A stretch of 64,000 bases of DNA from Circinella umbellata (taxonomy: Eukaryota; Mucoromycota; Mucoromycetes; Mucorales; Lichtheimiaceae), in assembly GCA_025093555.1 (NCBI GenBank), contig JAIWNF010000082.1, positions 80,060 to 144,059 of the forward strand, written 5' to 3'. Under the pieces are notes generated by a model that worked only from the letters and a program-made list of their open reading frames with translations, was not told the DNA's origin and ran no database searches. This document shows, piece after piece, positions 34,168-47,146 of the stretch; position 1 is the stretch's first letter, and every line of letters begins with the position of its first letter. The translations under genes were made by a program, and so were the position numbers.

Positions 34168-36723
34168 TTAAAAAGTTGAAGAAGATGTTGATGATATTGA
34201 ATTGTTGCAATTAGAATTATTTAAGATTGTATTCTTATTTGTTGAATTTGTTGTTTGTGGATTTACAGCACACCTAATAAAATATAATATGAGTTTTTTG
34301 TTTTTTTTGTGTAATGAGAAAAAACCATCTCCCCCCCCCCCTCTCCAAAAGGATACTTTACATCCAAATTCGAGTTTTATAAACTTTAAAAAGTTCACGG
34401 ACCAATTCTCGAAAATCAATACGTCTTTCAGCAATAAAGTAAAATGTTAACTTACGACGATCCCTATTATAAATATATAAAAAGAAATTTTATTATAAGA
34501 TAATCAATATATATATAGATAGATAAGGATAAGTAATTAATCTTCTTACCATTGATATTCAGCATCTACTACATCCATACGTAATTTTCTCTGTTTAATC
34601 TTTTGTTGACATACAGATAATGCACTTTGTTCATCTTGATTTTTTAATAAAAGTTGATTTACTTCATCTGATTGTGCAAGACGATATATTTGTTTTATAT
34701 GTTGACTATTGTTGTTTGTATTAGCTAGAGTATCGTTTGATATTAGTTCTGTTGATGCTGATGATGATGATGATAATATACCACTTGTTGTTGTTGTTGT
34801 TGTTATAATATCTGAAGAAGATAATGAGGATGATGATAATGGTGTATCAGATTGATTATTACTATTATTGGTATTTTTATCATTATTATTATTATTACTA
34901 CTACTCTTTTGTGATTGGAGTAATGTCACCTGTTCAATAGACAAATTATTCATTGCTACTTTTCCTAGATCTTTCCCACGATCTGCTTCTACAATCACCA
35001 AGTCACCAATTTTAGGTCGAATCATGTTATTATTATCAGATATATAAAAGAAATCAGTTCGTCCTGCTTTAAATTCTATCATATACAATATATTTTCTTT
35101 ATTCTTTTCTGTACTTGTTGATTTCTGTTTTGGTTTTGAAATGGCTGCTGCAACAATATCAGCTGTTGTCATTGTTTTTGTCGTTTTTGTTGTTGTAGAA
35201 GATACTTGTTTTGTAGAAGAAGATAAGATAGGATTCTTTGTCGTGTTTGAATTTGAAGAAACTAAATTTTGGTTATCCTCTTTTTTATCATTACTATCAT
35301 TATTGGTGTTTTTCGTTTCTGTATTTTCAATAGTAGAAACAGAATCAATCATTGGACTCAAAGCAGAAGAATCTTTTGTTGCTGTAAGTTGTTCTTCTGG
35401 CACTTTTTGTAAATTTGAAGGAGGAATATAACTAGTACTATTATTACTACCAATAATACTTTGTGGTGATAATGGAATAGATGGCGAAGGTAATGGTGAT
35501 GATTGTTGTGATTGTTTATTTATGGTAAAAGCAGTAGTATCCAATATGAAAGGTGGAGGTAATGATAATTCCATATTACCAACAGGTGTAGGTGGTGGTT
35601 GTAAAGGAAAATTATGACTAGAACCTACACTTGCTGTAGAAGATAATGAATTTCTTCTATGTTGCTGATGATATAAGTATGGATAACTATAAATATTTTT
35701 TAACACCCCCCCCCAAAGAAAAAGTATAATTAATACTTGTAAAAAGCCAATCAATTATTAGATTTACCTCATATCAGAAGAAATTGTAACAGGGTCAGAA
35801 AATGTAAAAGGTTGTGAAGCTCTTCTTTGATGTTGTTGTTGTTGTTGTTGAAATAAATTTGAAAATCTAGTTCCACCAGCAGTAGAAGTATCATTACTAG
35901 TAGCAGTATTTGTTTCAAAGAGAGGTGGATATCTTTGAAAATAATCTTCATAAGGTTGTTGTTGGTGTTGTTCAGATCCTCGACGTAATGGAGGATGTCT
36001 TGTAGTTGATATTGTATTTGTTGTATTTATTGTACGCGGTAATGGTGTCAATGGTTGAGAAGAAGGTGGAGCAGGTTGTAATACCAATGGTGGCCAAAAT
36101 GATGATGAAGAAGAAGATGGAGTTAATGGAGAAGTAGGTGAGGGGTTTATTCTTCCCATACTATTAAATGATCCACCAGATGATTGTGATCGAATACGTA
36201 TACGATTTAATTGAATATCCAAATCATTTGTTTTATTATTAATATTAGATTGTTGTTGTTGCGAATGATTTACTGTTTTTCTTGTTGCTGTTGTTGACAT
36301 TTTATCATTATCATCTTCTTCTTCCATAGTTGTATCTAATCCTCTTGAATTACTGTAGTATTCATAACCAAAATTAGTTGGATCTTGACCCATTGAGAAT
36401 GAAAGACTTCGAGAACGAGGTTGATAATATGGATGAGAAGAAAATAATGGTGATGGTGGTGGTAAATGATGAGGATGTTGAGAATAATGATTTGATGAAG
36501 AAGTTAATTCAGTAGATGAATCATTAAAAATAGATGGACCTTCCCATTGAAATGCACCACCAAAAGAAGGCCAATCAGATGATGTAGATGATGATGATAT
36601 AGACCGTCGTCGATCTTTTGTTTCTACTTGTTCTTGTTGTAATAATAATTGTTGTTGTTGTGTTGTTTCTTCAATAGTATTTTGTCGAGGTGGACTACCC
36701 ACTATTTTCCAGGTTTTATCCAT
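34168..36723 (-). CDS. PSP1-domain protein
   Basis: A multi-exon gene of roughly 770 residues; I use the ATG at 36723 ([19 protein letters not shown]). The frame stays open further upstream, and a short exon at about 36955 (MMAHQ) may be the real start. The first half is low-complexity (Gln, Ser, Pro, Asn). The C-terminal PSP1 domain is well conserved: [31 protein letters not shown], a Ser/Asn-rich insert, [54 protein letters not shown], and after the last intron MCAVNP. Introns near 35687-35768, 34459-34552 and 34270-34375 restore these motifs. Yeast Psp1 is a suppressor of DNA polymerase alpha defects found in mRNA-protein granules; the biochemical role is unclear. It is tandem with BABAM1, 193 bp apart. 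Confidence 0.85.
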
Positions 36724-36960
36724 TTGTTGTTGTTCAGTTGTAATTGTTTGATCACCATCATGATTCTTATTATTATTACTACCATCATTCTTTTTATTAT
36801 TGTTGGCATTATTATAACTTATTTTAATGTTTTTGCCCTTTTATTTATTTATATAATACTTACAGAGCTCCAAGAAGCCTATGAATATAAATAATCTCTT
36901 GTTAATGGTTAAGAAGGATTAAAGAATATTATTAATTGACTAACCTGATGAGCCATCATC

Positions 36961-37677
36961 TTTTATGATTTATATTATTTTCTCTCTTTTTTTTTTCTTT
37001 TTTCTTTTTTCCTTTTGTATATGTAAGTGTATGCGAAATAAAAGAAAGAAAGAAACTTATCACCCGCCGTGTGAGATAGAAAATAAAGTAGGTTGCATGA
37101 AAAAAAAAAAAAAAAAGTTAAGGTGGCACCACTTTAAAACAATCCAAACACTAACTCAGACCATAACTTATCTTGCGAAAAAAAAAAAAAACTTACGCGT
37201 TATTTTTTTTAAAGGGATTGAGTAGTTTTTTTGTTCTTATGAATTGTTCTTATAAATACATATAGAAGAAAACAAAAGAGAATTATTTTTCTTTTCAAAA
37301 GTACATTTCATATATTGAACAATTGATTCCCTTCTCAATGTGAAAAAAGAAAAAAAAAAGAAAAAATGTGTTACGTTTTTTTTTTATGCGTTCTTTAGTT
37401 TTTATGGGGGAGGAGGGGTTAAAGTATATAAAAGGTTTTAGAATGAGTAAAAAAGAATAAAAAGGAATACAAAAGTAAAAAAGAAAGAAAAGGAAAAAGA
37501 AAGAGAGAGAGAGTGTGTGTGTGTGTGTGTAAAAAAACCATTCACACACACACACACATGTACATGTATACAGAGAAAAAGATGTTTATGCTCTGTATAA
37601 TGTAAATGCAAGTCCATGTGTCCATAAGTGAATGAGAGGGTGGGTTGGGGGGTATAAATAGAATTTATAGTAAATTT
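36961..37677. other. Intergenic with simple repeats
   Basis: Contains poly-A and poly-T runs, a (GT)n tract at 37513-37530 and an opposing (CA)n tract at 37543-37558. Together these could form a GT/AC stem-loop. No gene seen. Confidence 0.5.
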
Positions 37678-38145
37678 TTAAACTAATTTTTGTTTATATT
37701 CATCCACACGATCAAAATCAATTTGAATTGATTGAATAATACGTTTCTTTCTATCTTTTACTTGTTGCATTAATTCTTCTTCAAAAATCGTTGTGACTAT
37801 ATCTTCTTGTTCATTATTTTGAGATAAAAGAATAGCATCCTTGGGTCTTATAGCATCAATTCTTTCCAATAATTGTAATAATAATTCATTCGATTGTGCT
37901 AATATGTATTCTTTCTTCTTTTTATCAATGTCTTCATTATTAATATTATTGGATAAATCTGTTTGAATCTTTTGTTGATCACGTTTGATTTGTTGTAATA
38001 ATAAATAAGCTTCTTTTTGACCTAATCTTGCACGTTTTCTTCTTTTCATTTGTCGATCATTTTGTATTACATAATATGTTGTTGCACTGATTATAGTTAA
38101 AATTCCTATACAACTAATTAATATTTTGGTTTCTTTTTCGTGCAT
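37678..38145 (-). CDS. Snl1-like membrane-anchored BAG co-chaperone
   Basis: A single-exon gene of 155 residues if translation starts at the ATG 38145 (MHEKETKILISC). A single membrane segment follows at about residues 8-26 (ILISCIGILTIISATTYYVI), then a strongly basic KRRKRARLG stop-transfer region. The rest is three amphipathic helices. The middle one carries the BAG-type sequence NELLLQLLERIDAIRP, and the last is KDRKKRIIQSIQIDFDRVDEY. This order and size match yeast Snl1, a nuclear-envelope/ER protein whose BAG domain promotes nucleotide release from Hsp70. An upstream in-frame extension is hydrophobic and probably untranslated. It is tandem with LSG1, 135 bp downstream of that gene's stop. 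Confidence 0.75.
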   Translation of the reverse strand: MHEKETKILISCIGILTIISATTYYVIQNDRQMKRRKRARLGQKEAYLLLQQIKRDQQKIQTDLSNNINNEDIDKKKKEYILAQSNELLLQLLERIDAIRPKDAILLSQNNEQEDIVTTIFEEELMQQVKDRKKRIIQSIQIDFDRVDEYKQKLV

Positions 38146-38280
38146 TATTATTATAAAAAGAGGTATCAAAAGTAAAAGAAAAAAAAGAAGATCGGGTTGA
38201 AACCAAAATGAAAGAACCAAAAAAAACATTTGTTAAGCGGAGATTTATTATTCAAGTCACTCTTTTTTATTATTTATAAA

Positions 38281-40844
38281 TTACATATATTCAGTATAAC
38301 CAGCACCACTACGTTGTTTCTGATTCTTTCTACCCTTTTTGTGATGTTTTTTATTGCCTGTTAATCCTGATTCCATTGCATTTTGTTGTACCATAGCTTG
38401 TCTTTCTCTTCTTCCTTGTGGCACAGGTAATCCATCATCACCCATTCTTTGTTGATGTGGAAATAATGTTACTCTTGAAAATCCACCACGCATCGAAGAA
38501 GCTGCTTTACCACGTACACTAGGTGCTCCCATATGTTGATTAAAAAACGATTGATCTACTGCTTCTGTTTTTGAACCACGTGTTACTGTTATTCCATTAT
38601 TATTTTCATTTGCTATTGTGGATGTTCCTGCAGGTGCTACATAATTCAATGCTGTTGATGGTACACGTGTAGTTGGAGCTAATTTTTTAGTTGTTTGTAA
38701 AGCTGCTTCGTGATGTTCATCATTAAAATGTCCCCAATCCTCTTCTTTAACATTAGGTGGTGGATGACAATATAAAAGTTTGCCATTGACATAATCTTTA
38801 AGAATATAACGCGCTGCTCTTGCTTCGTCTGGATTGCCTTGACTTGATTTGAAATAACCTCTGGCAACTAAAGAAGTTATAAAAAAAAGTTAATATAGGG
38901 AACAAAAATAAAAAGTTGTCAAGAAACTAAAGAGAAAAAAGACTTACTAGCATAAGTAGAACATAATTCAGCACTTGTAGGAATACCTGTACCACCATCT
39001 TCTTTAGGTTGTACTCTGATTCGAATACCATAAGTAGCTTCAACAACTCGTTGTGGTATCCGTTGTGCTACCAATGTCGTTGGTCCCGTGTGTTCACGTA
39101 ATTGATCAATAGGTAAAACACCATTACATACTTGATCAGCTTTAGTTGTTGAAAATGTAGGGAAAACAAGACCAGGACAGTCACAAAGAACCAGCTTTGG
39201 TGTCAAATGGATCGTTTGAAAATGTTTGGTTTTACCAGGTGTTGAAGATACAGAAACTCGTTTTTCACCGATCAATGCATTAATTGTACTAGATTTACCA
39301 ACATTTGGATAACCCACAAGACCAATAACAATGGTTGGTTCTTCATCATCTTCATCGTCATCTTCTTCTTCTTCATTCTCTCCTTTAGAAACTTTCTTTC
39401 CTTTTGGTTCTAATAAAAATTAAAATTTAATAAATATGAATTCTCATTATATTCTATTTCATTTCTTTTTTTTAACTTACGTTTAGGTGTCTCTTCAATC
39501 AATAAATCAAGTAAATCAGTTGTAGTACGTATACGAATGCGATCATCCTTTTCTTCTTTTACATCATCATTAGATGAAATAGTAGTTTCTTCCAATTTCT
39601 CGGTTATTTCCTTGGGTTCGTCATCTTTATCACTATCACCATCGTCAGATTCTTCTTCTTCTTCTTCTTCTTCTTCATCAGATTCAAATGATTCAAATGA
39701 TTTGTTCTTTTCTGCTTTTAATGCCTTTTCATATTCTTCCTTTTCCATTGCTAATCGTTCTTCTTCTTGTTCTTTAGCTGCTAATGATGCTGAAAAGAAA
39801 GTATATCGAATACCCTGAGAGTCAAAATAATCTGCCCATTTTGTTCTAAAATATTCCTACTATCAGTAATCCAAGGTAGAGATATGAAAAAAAAAACAGA
39901 GAGAGAGATATAATCTATTAACAATACCTTTGTGCTTCTGTCAAAAAATCTGCTTTATTAATAAGCAACAAATTGTTCTTATTTGAATCCAATTCTTTAA
40001 CACTTTTCTCTAAATCAGCACTTCGAAACAATAACGGATTTCTTGCGTCAACAATTTGTACAATCAATTGAGATCTTTCAATAACTCGCCAAAGTTGTCT
40101 CCATACTTCTAAATTCTTTTCATAAGGTGTCAATAATAAACCTTCATCTTCTTCTAATCTAAAAATTATAAATAAATTTTGTTAAAATTATTCTTATTTA
40201 TTAAAGTTATGTATATGTTACTTACTGTGCCATGCCACGTCTCCAGTTTAAGAAACTTTCTCTTTCTAATCGATGTAACTGTTCAGCTGTCATTGACTTG
40301 TTCCATTGAGGTCTTCGAGGTACAGTCAATTTCTGAACATTTTCAACATGTTTAGCAACAGTATTTCTTTCTTCTTCTTCCGTTAATAAAAATGGATTCT
40401 TATAAGAATCTTGAACCACGCGAACATTGAGCTTTTCTTAAAAAAAGACATTATATACATTTATATATAAACAAGTTAGTTTACTTTGTGAACAATAAAA
40501 AAGAAAAAAGTTTTTTATATATTTCATATAACAAAACCTACCAGCAGTAAATTCTGTTCCAGCTAATGCAGCAGTACTAAGAAAAGCTTCAAGATCGTTT
40601 TCTTGTGTAATACTTTGCATTTTGACCCAATTAGGTTCTTCAGTTTCAGTTGTATGCTATATATCATATGTATATTTTTAGTAATAGATCTTTTGATTGT
40701 TATCGTTTTTTTTTAAAGAAAAAGAATATTAATAATCAATTTTACCAATTTTCCTTCATCGACTTTAATGGAACGTTGACCTTGGAATCGTGATTTAATA
40801 ACAGCACGACCCAAAGTACTTTGCTTTTTTCCTTTTGGTGGCAT
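38281..40844 (-). CDS. LSG1: Large-subunit GTPase LSG1
   Basis: A cytoplasmic circularly permuted GTPase needed for release of Nmd3 from exported 60S subunits. The gene has about eight exons, starting at ATG 40844 ([20 protein letters not shown]). Landmarks in order are: [45 protein letters not shown], the permuted part [11 protein letters not shown] with G4 [10 protein letters not shown], and an acidic insert rich in Glu/Asp (around 39520-39700). After the insert come G1 [15 protein letters not shown]2 region [13 protein letters not shown]3 [10 protein letters not shown], and the C-terminal [20 protein letters not shown]. The protein ends GAGYTEYM after a basic tail. Introns are short and in-frame joins recover every motif. 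Confidence 0.95.
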
Positions 40845-42029
40845 TTTTTCTTCCTTTAATGATAAAAATAAAAAATAAAAAAGAGTTGATAAGAAAAAAT
40901 AAAAAAATTTATGCGGGCTCGAAGATGGGTGACTGTATATGTATATTTATAGTCTTTTTATTTCTTTGGTCCCTTTAAAAAAAATCGGAGTCAAATAATA
41001 AAAAAATAATAGTTAAAAAGAAGTAAAAAGAAGTAATAGGAAATATTAATAATTGATCTATTATCCTCTATCCGATAGTCTATTGTTTATATCTCAAATC
41101 TATCGAAGCATTTTTATCAGTGATTTTCATTTTAGTAATACACTGCTCACTTTCACCACACTAATTGAGTGCTTCCTCAAAAGTAGCCATATTGTTCCAA
41201 TTGTGTCAAATAGGAAATACAATAAGTATGATATCATAGGTTTGGGCTCCCAAGTAACAAAAAGAACTTTTTTTTCAAATAGTGGCATAGCAAAAGAGTA
41301 TAACAAAAAATTAAAGTTTTTTTAATAGAGTTTATCATAAACAAACAGCCGCAGTAATATTATATAAACGATTAATAGTATATCATGACGAAACCTCACC
41401 CATATTATGCTTTATAAAACTTTTGAATAAGAATCTATATAACTAGCAACAAGAATATAAAAATTGAAAGTACTTTTGAATTTTCCGCAGCAGAATTAAA
41501 TGACAGAAAAATTGTTTTTTTTTCTGAAATTATTTGCATTTCCATATGGTTTTGTGGCCATAGGTGGGGAATTACTTTTTTTTATGCGCACCTGTTAGGC
41601 GCACATAAAAGAAAAAAATAAGAATAGAAAGGACAAATGATAAAAGGTATAATTTATACAAGATGTTATATCGATCAAAATCGAATTAAAATAAAAGAGA
41701 CGTTAAAAAGTCAATGAGACCCAAAAGAACAATAATTGAACTGAAGTTTATTAAAATAAAATATTATCTCTATTTATATGAATCTTATTATCAGTGGGAT
41801 ATATTGATATGTGTATATGTAAGATTTATATTTGTCATGGCCGTGTGAATTATGAATATAAAATTAATGATATTAAGATTAGACTTTGAGCGGTCGACGA
41901 TATGATATATCTACGCAGCTGTTATCTTATATCATTATAGAAGACAGACTTCTGTGTTCTTATAAATCATGGTCCAAATAGGAAAATACACGAAATGTCA
42001 GCAAAGCATAATTAAAGATACGCTATACT
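40845..42029. other. Intergenic, no gene seen
   Basis: AT-rich DNA upstream of LSG1. A short GC-richer inverted motif GCGCACCTGTTAGGCGCAC lies near 41586-41604. Nothing else is recognisable. Confidence 0.4.
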
Positions 42030-42605
42030 TTAATAATTAAAATGACAAATAATTATCTTTATGAATAATATGTGTTGGATACAACATATATCCTGTATAA
42101 CCTGTGTACGTACAGCTGGTCCTTTCAATTTATATGAATATAACTGTGAATGTAATTCACTTGGTTTATAATACTTTATTTTACTATCATGTCCATCAAT
42201 AAATAGTGTAACATTCTTAAAACCATCTGGATTATTTACTATTGCTAATAGAATACGTATACGTGGGGATGAAAACATATTATCTAGATCATGTCTCACT
42301 TTTTTATTTAACTCCTTATAATTGGTAATCCAAAACCGCTTATATAAATCATAAAATGTCACATATGGCATTACATTATGCATATCGTTTCCTGATACAC
42401 CTGATACTATATGGTATAGCAAGACAAGCCCCTTTTCTACTTCACGGTATGGCCCTGGATATTCAATATTTCCATATAAAACGGTAAGAAAGTAATATAC
42501 AGGTATATATCCAAATCTATCAAGTAATAGCTTTTTTATATCTGTAATAGTATCCCCTTTCACACTTGGGGAATTAATATTACACAAAAAGTGTCCAAAT
42601 TCCAA
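42030..42605 (-). pseudogene. DDE-type endonuclease/transposase fragment
   Basis: A 191-residue open frame. Its central part NVTLFIDGHDSKIKYYKP followed by LYSYKLKGPAVRTQV resembles the first catalytic-Asp region (IDGHD) of DDE-superfamily endonucleases that are multicopy in Mucoromycota. The upstream part (RFGYIPVYYFLTVLYGN, RHDLDNMFSSPRIRILL) fits a helical region before that core. After TQVIQDI the sequence runs into unrelated hydrophobic residues and stops. The rest of the domain with the second Asp and Glu is missing, so it reads as a truncated relic. Family assignment is from motif resemblance only. Confidence 0.5.
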
Positions 42606-44700
42606 AAAATATGCATTTCTTCTCCAAAAAATATATTTTTCAAAGCTCCACTTTTTTCTAGAAAAACTCCATCCCCGTTCGATTAGAAAAAAAGGTCGTT
42701 CAAATCATGTAAAACGCTTCTATACATGAATTCTCGAGTATATAAATCATAACAACCGTTTAAATATACATTTCTACACGTGAAAAAAATGAATAATAAA
42801 ATATTATATGTTTATGATATAGTCATATGCTTCACTAATATTTATTTATCACTGTTGTTTGTTTATTCAGTTATCTAAAACAGGTTTGTATAGTCTGATA
42901 TTTAACAGTCTACCATTGATTGGGGACACACATGATGAGTAATTTTTTTTCTCAATAATCCTAACTCGGAGCATCTCTTTCTTTTTCTTCAACTCGGTAT
43001 TTTTTTTTCAATATCACCATGGTGTCTTCATAAAAAAAAATTCAATAAAAGTACAAATTGTAAAAATACTAATAATAAAGTAAATAAATGATACAGTGGA
43101 TGTCATAGTTAAGTTATCTCTGGCCGTTTCACGAATGTATACTGACCTTGCGTAGAATCTTGACTAGTAAAGTCAAAGGAGTATAAAGAGATTAAAACTA
43201 ATAACAAGATCTGTGAGCATTTACCCAACATTCTTGAAAATTAACAACCACAAAAATACAAAACCAATAAATGACAGTAGCTCATCAAGGATCATAATAG
43301 GTCGCGTAATAATTGAAAAACCAAACATACGTATACAAGAAAAAAAAAGGATACAGGATGGTGTGGTCTATTCTCACTTCTTTTCCCTCCGTTTGTTTTT
43401 TCGTGTTTTTTTTTTATCCACGCCATTCATTGTAAACATTTATTTCGTGACAGATATAGTGCTATGCCTTCTTTCTTTTTTTGCCAGAAAAAAAATTACC
43501 TATATGATTCGATAGGATTATGTGTATTTTGAAATGTGCGCCTCATACTGGTAAATCTAGACACAATTTAATTTGAATATGCACAAATTTGATTAAATGA
43601 CCCTTATACGTAAAATATATTAACAGTTCTTTTTTGATAATTTTATTAACTTGTTGTAGACAGCAATAAACCAAATAATACTCAAGAGCGCTTAAAACCA
43701 ACAAAAGAATAACAAGTATGTATCAAAATGACTGTACTAGTACCACTAGTTTTAAAAGTCATAATAATTCAGATAATTATGAATATTGCGTTTATGATGA
43801 AAGTGCTGGCAACGAAAATAACGATGATGATGATGAAGACGACATTGACGAAGAACAAAGCTTTAACGCTGACAAAGGACGAAACTGTGAAGACATCGAT
43901 GAAGAACAAGAGTTCAAAGACTTTAGCAAAGAAAAGTCTATTGTATCAAGGTGTAAATCGATAAAAACAAAACAAGTACAAAAAATTATTCATTACGACA
44001 AACGCGATAGTGGCTAGAAAACGAGCATTAAAAGAAGATATTTTACTAATAAGAAGCAACCCGGTAACAAACAGAAACAATAAGACGAAGAAGAAAAAAT
44101 TACTGCAGAAAAAATTATTGTTTTTTCTTTTATTACTGTTGCTACATTTTTATATATTCAAATAAATTAAATTTTGGCATGATATCCATACGCAATAAAA
44201 TCAATCTATTATAATCTATTTAATTACCTATTTTATATCACTATTCTGTGTTCGATTACTAGTATATATTACGTATTTCCATTTTTTTCTAAAAAATTTC
44301 CAGAAAGCTTTCAAACTAACTTCAAAAAACATCCAACTGATTAAGTTGCGAATAGCTATTCTGGAGTTGGAAAAAATTGGAGCTTTTGTGGAATATATAT
44401 TTCCTAAGTGCGTCATATCTTTTATAGACGTTCTATGGTTGAATTGATGATGAATTTCAGGCCAAGACTTATCTAAAAATTTCCATTTATTATCAATTAA
44501 ATTTTTAATTTTAGTATTAAGTTGTTCAGTGTTCATTTCTAGTATTTTGTATATATATGAATCAAATGCTCTTTTTTTTCTCTTGGGAGGCTACCATTAT
44601 AAATATAAAAATTCTATTTTTATTATTTTTAATTCAATTAAACAAATAATTTAACTCGTCTATTGATGGTCACATTGGCCACAGTAAATCTATTATCTAT
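42606..44700. other. Transposon-island spacer with weak reading frames
   Basis: Two short frames occur here: 43718-44017 (+), 99 residues with a strongly acidic centre (NDDDDEDDIDEEQSF), and 44228-44536 (-), 102 residues with a WKFLDKSWPEIHHQFNH segment. Neither has a recognisable domain. Both may be fragments of dead elements. I would not rely on either as a gene. Confidence 0.35.
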
Positions 44701-44736
44701 AATTTGGATAGTAGATGGCAAACGGCTAAACAACTA

Positions 44737-45330
44737 TTAGTAGGACGCCATAACTGAAGGCTGGCTTTTATGAATCGCTTCAAGATCTCCTTCTTCGTTA
44801 ATGTTGTTGACAATGGCATTATCTTCCATATTGTTATTGTTGTCAGTATCCATCATGTGATTAGCCAGGGCAGAAATACTTTCGTCATCATTATGGTCAT
44901 CCATAGATACTAGTAACTTATCATTGCTTAATGATTGTGAAGATGAATCAATTATGCTAGCATTATCAACACCAAGGATAGTATTGTTGTTGTTATCTTT
45001 ATTATCCGTATCCATCATATTACCATCGTTCTCCCACAAAAAATCGGCATCATAGTAGTCTTCCATGCTGTCTGTAACATTTGAAGCATTGCTGTTCATA
45101 ATGGTCTCATTCATATCAAGTGAAGTAGTCAAAACACTAGTACAGGTAGATGGTCCTGGCAAATTCACATTTCATGTACTTCTCCTATGTCGTTTCTTTG
45201 GCGGAACTACATTGTTGGGATTAGCGTAGGAACTCTTTTTGCATTTATTAACTTTATGTTGTTTCAATTTTGCAGTAAAAATAGGCTCACTATACTAAAA
45301 ACAATCTTTTATCTCTACATACATTATAGG
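44737..45330 (-). pseudogene. Truncated N-terminal copy of the Tnp2-like transposase gene
   Basis: A direct-repeat partner of about 50020-50620. Shared features are the Ser/Asn/Asp-rich protein segment (NxNASNVxDSMxDYYDxDFLWEND) and, further upstream on the minus strand, the conserved block ending in a DNA stretch like TGCAGTAAAAATAGGCTCAC. The copy holds only the N-terminal region, and no transposase core follows. A stop separates the two conserved parts. Confidence 0.6.
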
Positions 45331-45540
45331 TTAAAGAATTCACAGTAGGTATAATGTCCTGTTTGATTAAAGTTATAAATAAAGTTAGTAAAGTGCAGTA
45401 ATTATTGAAATACTCTTTCTTAAGTATTTGAGGTCTGCCAAGGTGATATACCATTTATGCGTCATAACATCTGAGGGTATAGTACTTTTTTGTTTACAAA
45501 TTTTTATTACTAACTCTACTTTTATTAAATCATAACTATA

Positions 45541-45800
45541 CCTAGAGCCAATGATCAATCCCAGCCTACCTCGCAGGCTCCTCATCAGCATCCTAGAGCA
45601 TCATTTGCTCAGTTGATGAACCAATCTATGTATCATCCATTCGGTCCAACTCTGTTACCATCCAGTGAAGCCATGATAATGGGAAGACTGGATAGCATCC
45701 AAGGCAAGATGACTTCTATAAGTCAAGTCATTAGTAGATTGTAGGAGACTACTAATTTACTAGTGGAAAGTCAAGGACAGCAAGATGTAACAAGTGGTGG
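45541..45800 (+). pseudogene. Orphan coding fragment with in-frame stop
   Basis: On the plus strand a frame reads RASFAQLMNQSMYHPFGPTL, then SSEAMIMGRLDSIQGKMTSI and SQVISRL. It hits a TAG near 45742 and resumes with ETTNLLVESQGQQDVTSGG. The amphipathic, protein-like composition is unlike the surrounding AT-rich DNA. It looks like the N-terminal part of a dead element protein; I do not recognise the family. Confidence 0.4.
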
Positions 45801-45904
45801 CGAAGACAGAGCTTACAAGTTGCTGTTGTGCACCAGTTCTCAGTTCTGGGCACTAGGTAATATATATATAGCTATATACTGTATGAACAAAATGTTAAGG
45901 TATC

Positions 45905-46230
45905 TGTACCATAAATAAAATCCTGTAAAATCCTGTGCGCTATTAATTTGGAAGTAGAGCGAGAAAATCTTGTGAAATCCTATGGACCAAAAGTACAATG
46001 ATATTGGTGTTATAAACACTGTAAAATCTTGTAAAATCCTGTGGACCAAATATAAAACAATATTGGTGTTGTAAACATGTAAAATCCTGTGCACTATTCT
46101 TAATTTGGAAGTAGAGCGAAAAAATCTTATAAAATCCTGTGGACTGTACCTATTTGAGAATCAGATAAAATATAAGCAGAAAAATATAAATATTGTAATA
46201 TTCTGTAAAGTCATGTAAAATCATGGTTTA
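45905..46230. repeat. Complex tandem repeat with TAAAATCCTGTG core
   Basis: The core (G)TAAAATCCTGTG(C/G) or close variants occur about ten times. They are embedded in two longer units. One is ATTTGGAAGTAGAGCGA, about 157 bp apart (45941 and 46102). The other is AATATTGGTGTTGTAAACA, with a near copy about 60 bp away. The pattern suggests nested duplications rather than a simple satellite. Confidence 0.7.
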
Positions 46231-46259
46231 CTTGTAACATATTTATTTAAAAATAATGA

Positions 46260-47146
46260 TTCAATTGACATTGTATTGAGAAAGTTGTTATAGTATGTAA
46301 GCGTAAAAGGATATACGATCTAAAAGTAATTATAGCGAATGTAGAAGGATAAATTGTTATAAAAATAAATTGAGCTCTAAAAAAAATATAGAAAACACTG
46401 TTTGAAACTATAATGTTAATTAAGTTATTGAACGTGCGTTTAAACTTATGAAAAATGTATGATAAAATAGCTGTTGTTGAATTTATGCTTTTAAGCGTTG
46501 AATGAAGTGAAAAATATAAAAATGTGGAAGAAAAAGAGAAACATATTTGGAGAAACATATAGATGTAAAAAGAAGAGATATGAAAATGATAATAAAAAAA
46601 GAAACTGTATGGATCAATAAAATGAATATTAGTAAAATAATATTTGATAGGACTTTCAGTGGTGTGATATTTGGTTATTTTAATAAAAGTAGGAAATAAA
46701 AACAGACAAGGTATAAATCCTTTGAGACTTTGTTATATATCTTTAATGATAATTTAGAAACTAGAATAAAGTTATTTCTTTAAAATAATATTTACAACCC
46801 GTATTTATATGATTTCTATTCTATGAGTTATGGGGCTTAGTTAATAGAATGATGTGGGTGATTGATAGTAAAGTCGGGTACTTGATATTAGTCATTAATA
46901 TTGAGAAGGTTACTATAGCTACTGTTCTGAAGTATATTGGGCTTAGCCATGATACTCTCTTTTATTCTTTAATTTAAGTTGACGAGGCGCAGGACATTGT
47001 TATGCGATTTTACTCAGTTTCCTTTTTAGAATTGAGTTCTGTTCACGTCTGTATTTTAAATATTTTAAATATGATTTCTTATTTCATCTGGGATAAAGAG
47101 ATAATGTTCTTATAATACAACAAGTGGTTTTGTCTTCTTTGTTTCT
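46260..47146. other. AT-rich spacer
   Basis: No reading frame of convincing composition, no recognisable repeat or RNA gene. Confidence 0.4.

Noticed and set aside
37295..37560. Minus-strand frame of Phe/Leu/Ser-rich sequence
   Set aside because: Produced by poly-A and GT/CA microsatellites read as codons.
39537..39818. Ser-rich plus-strand frame
   Set aside because: Antisense shadow of the acidic insert of LSG1.
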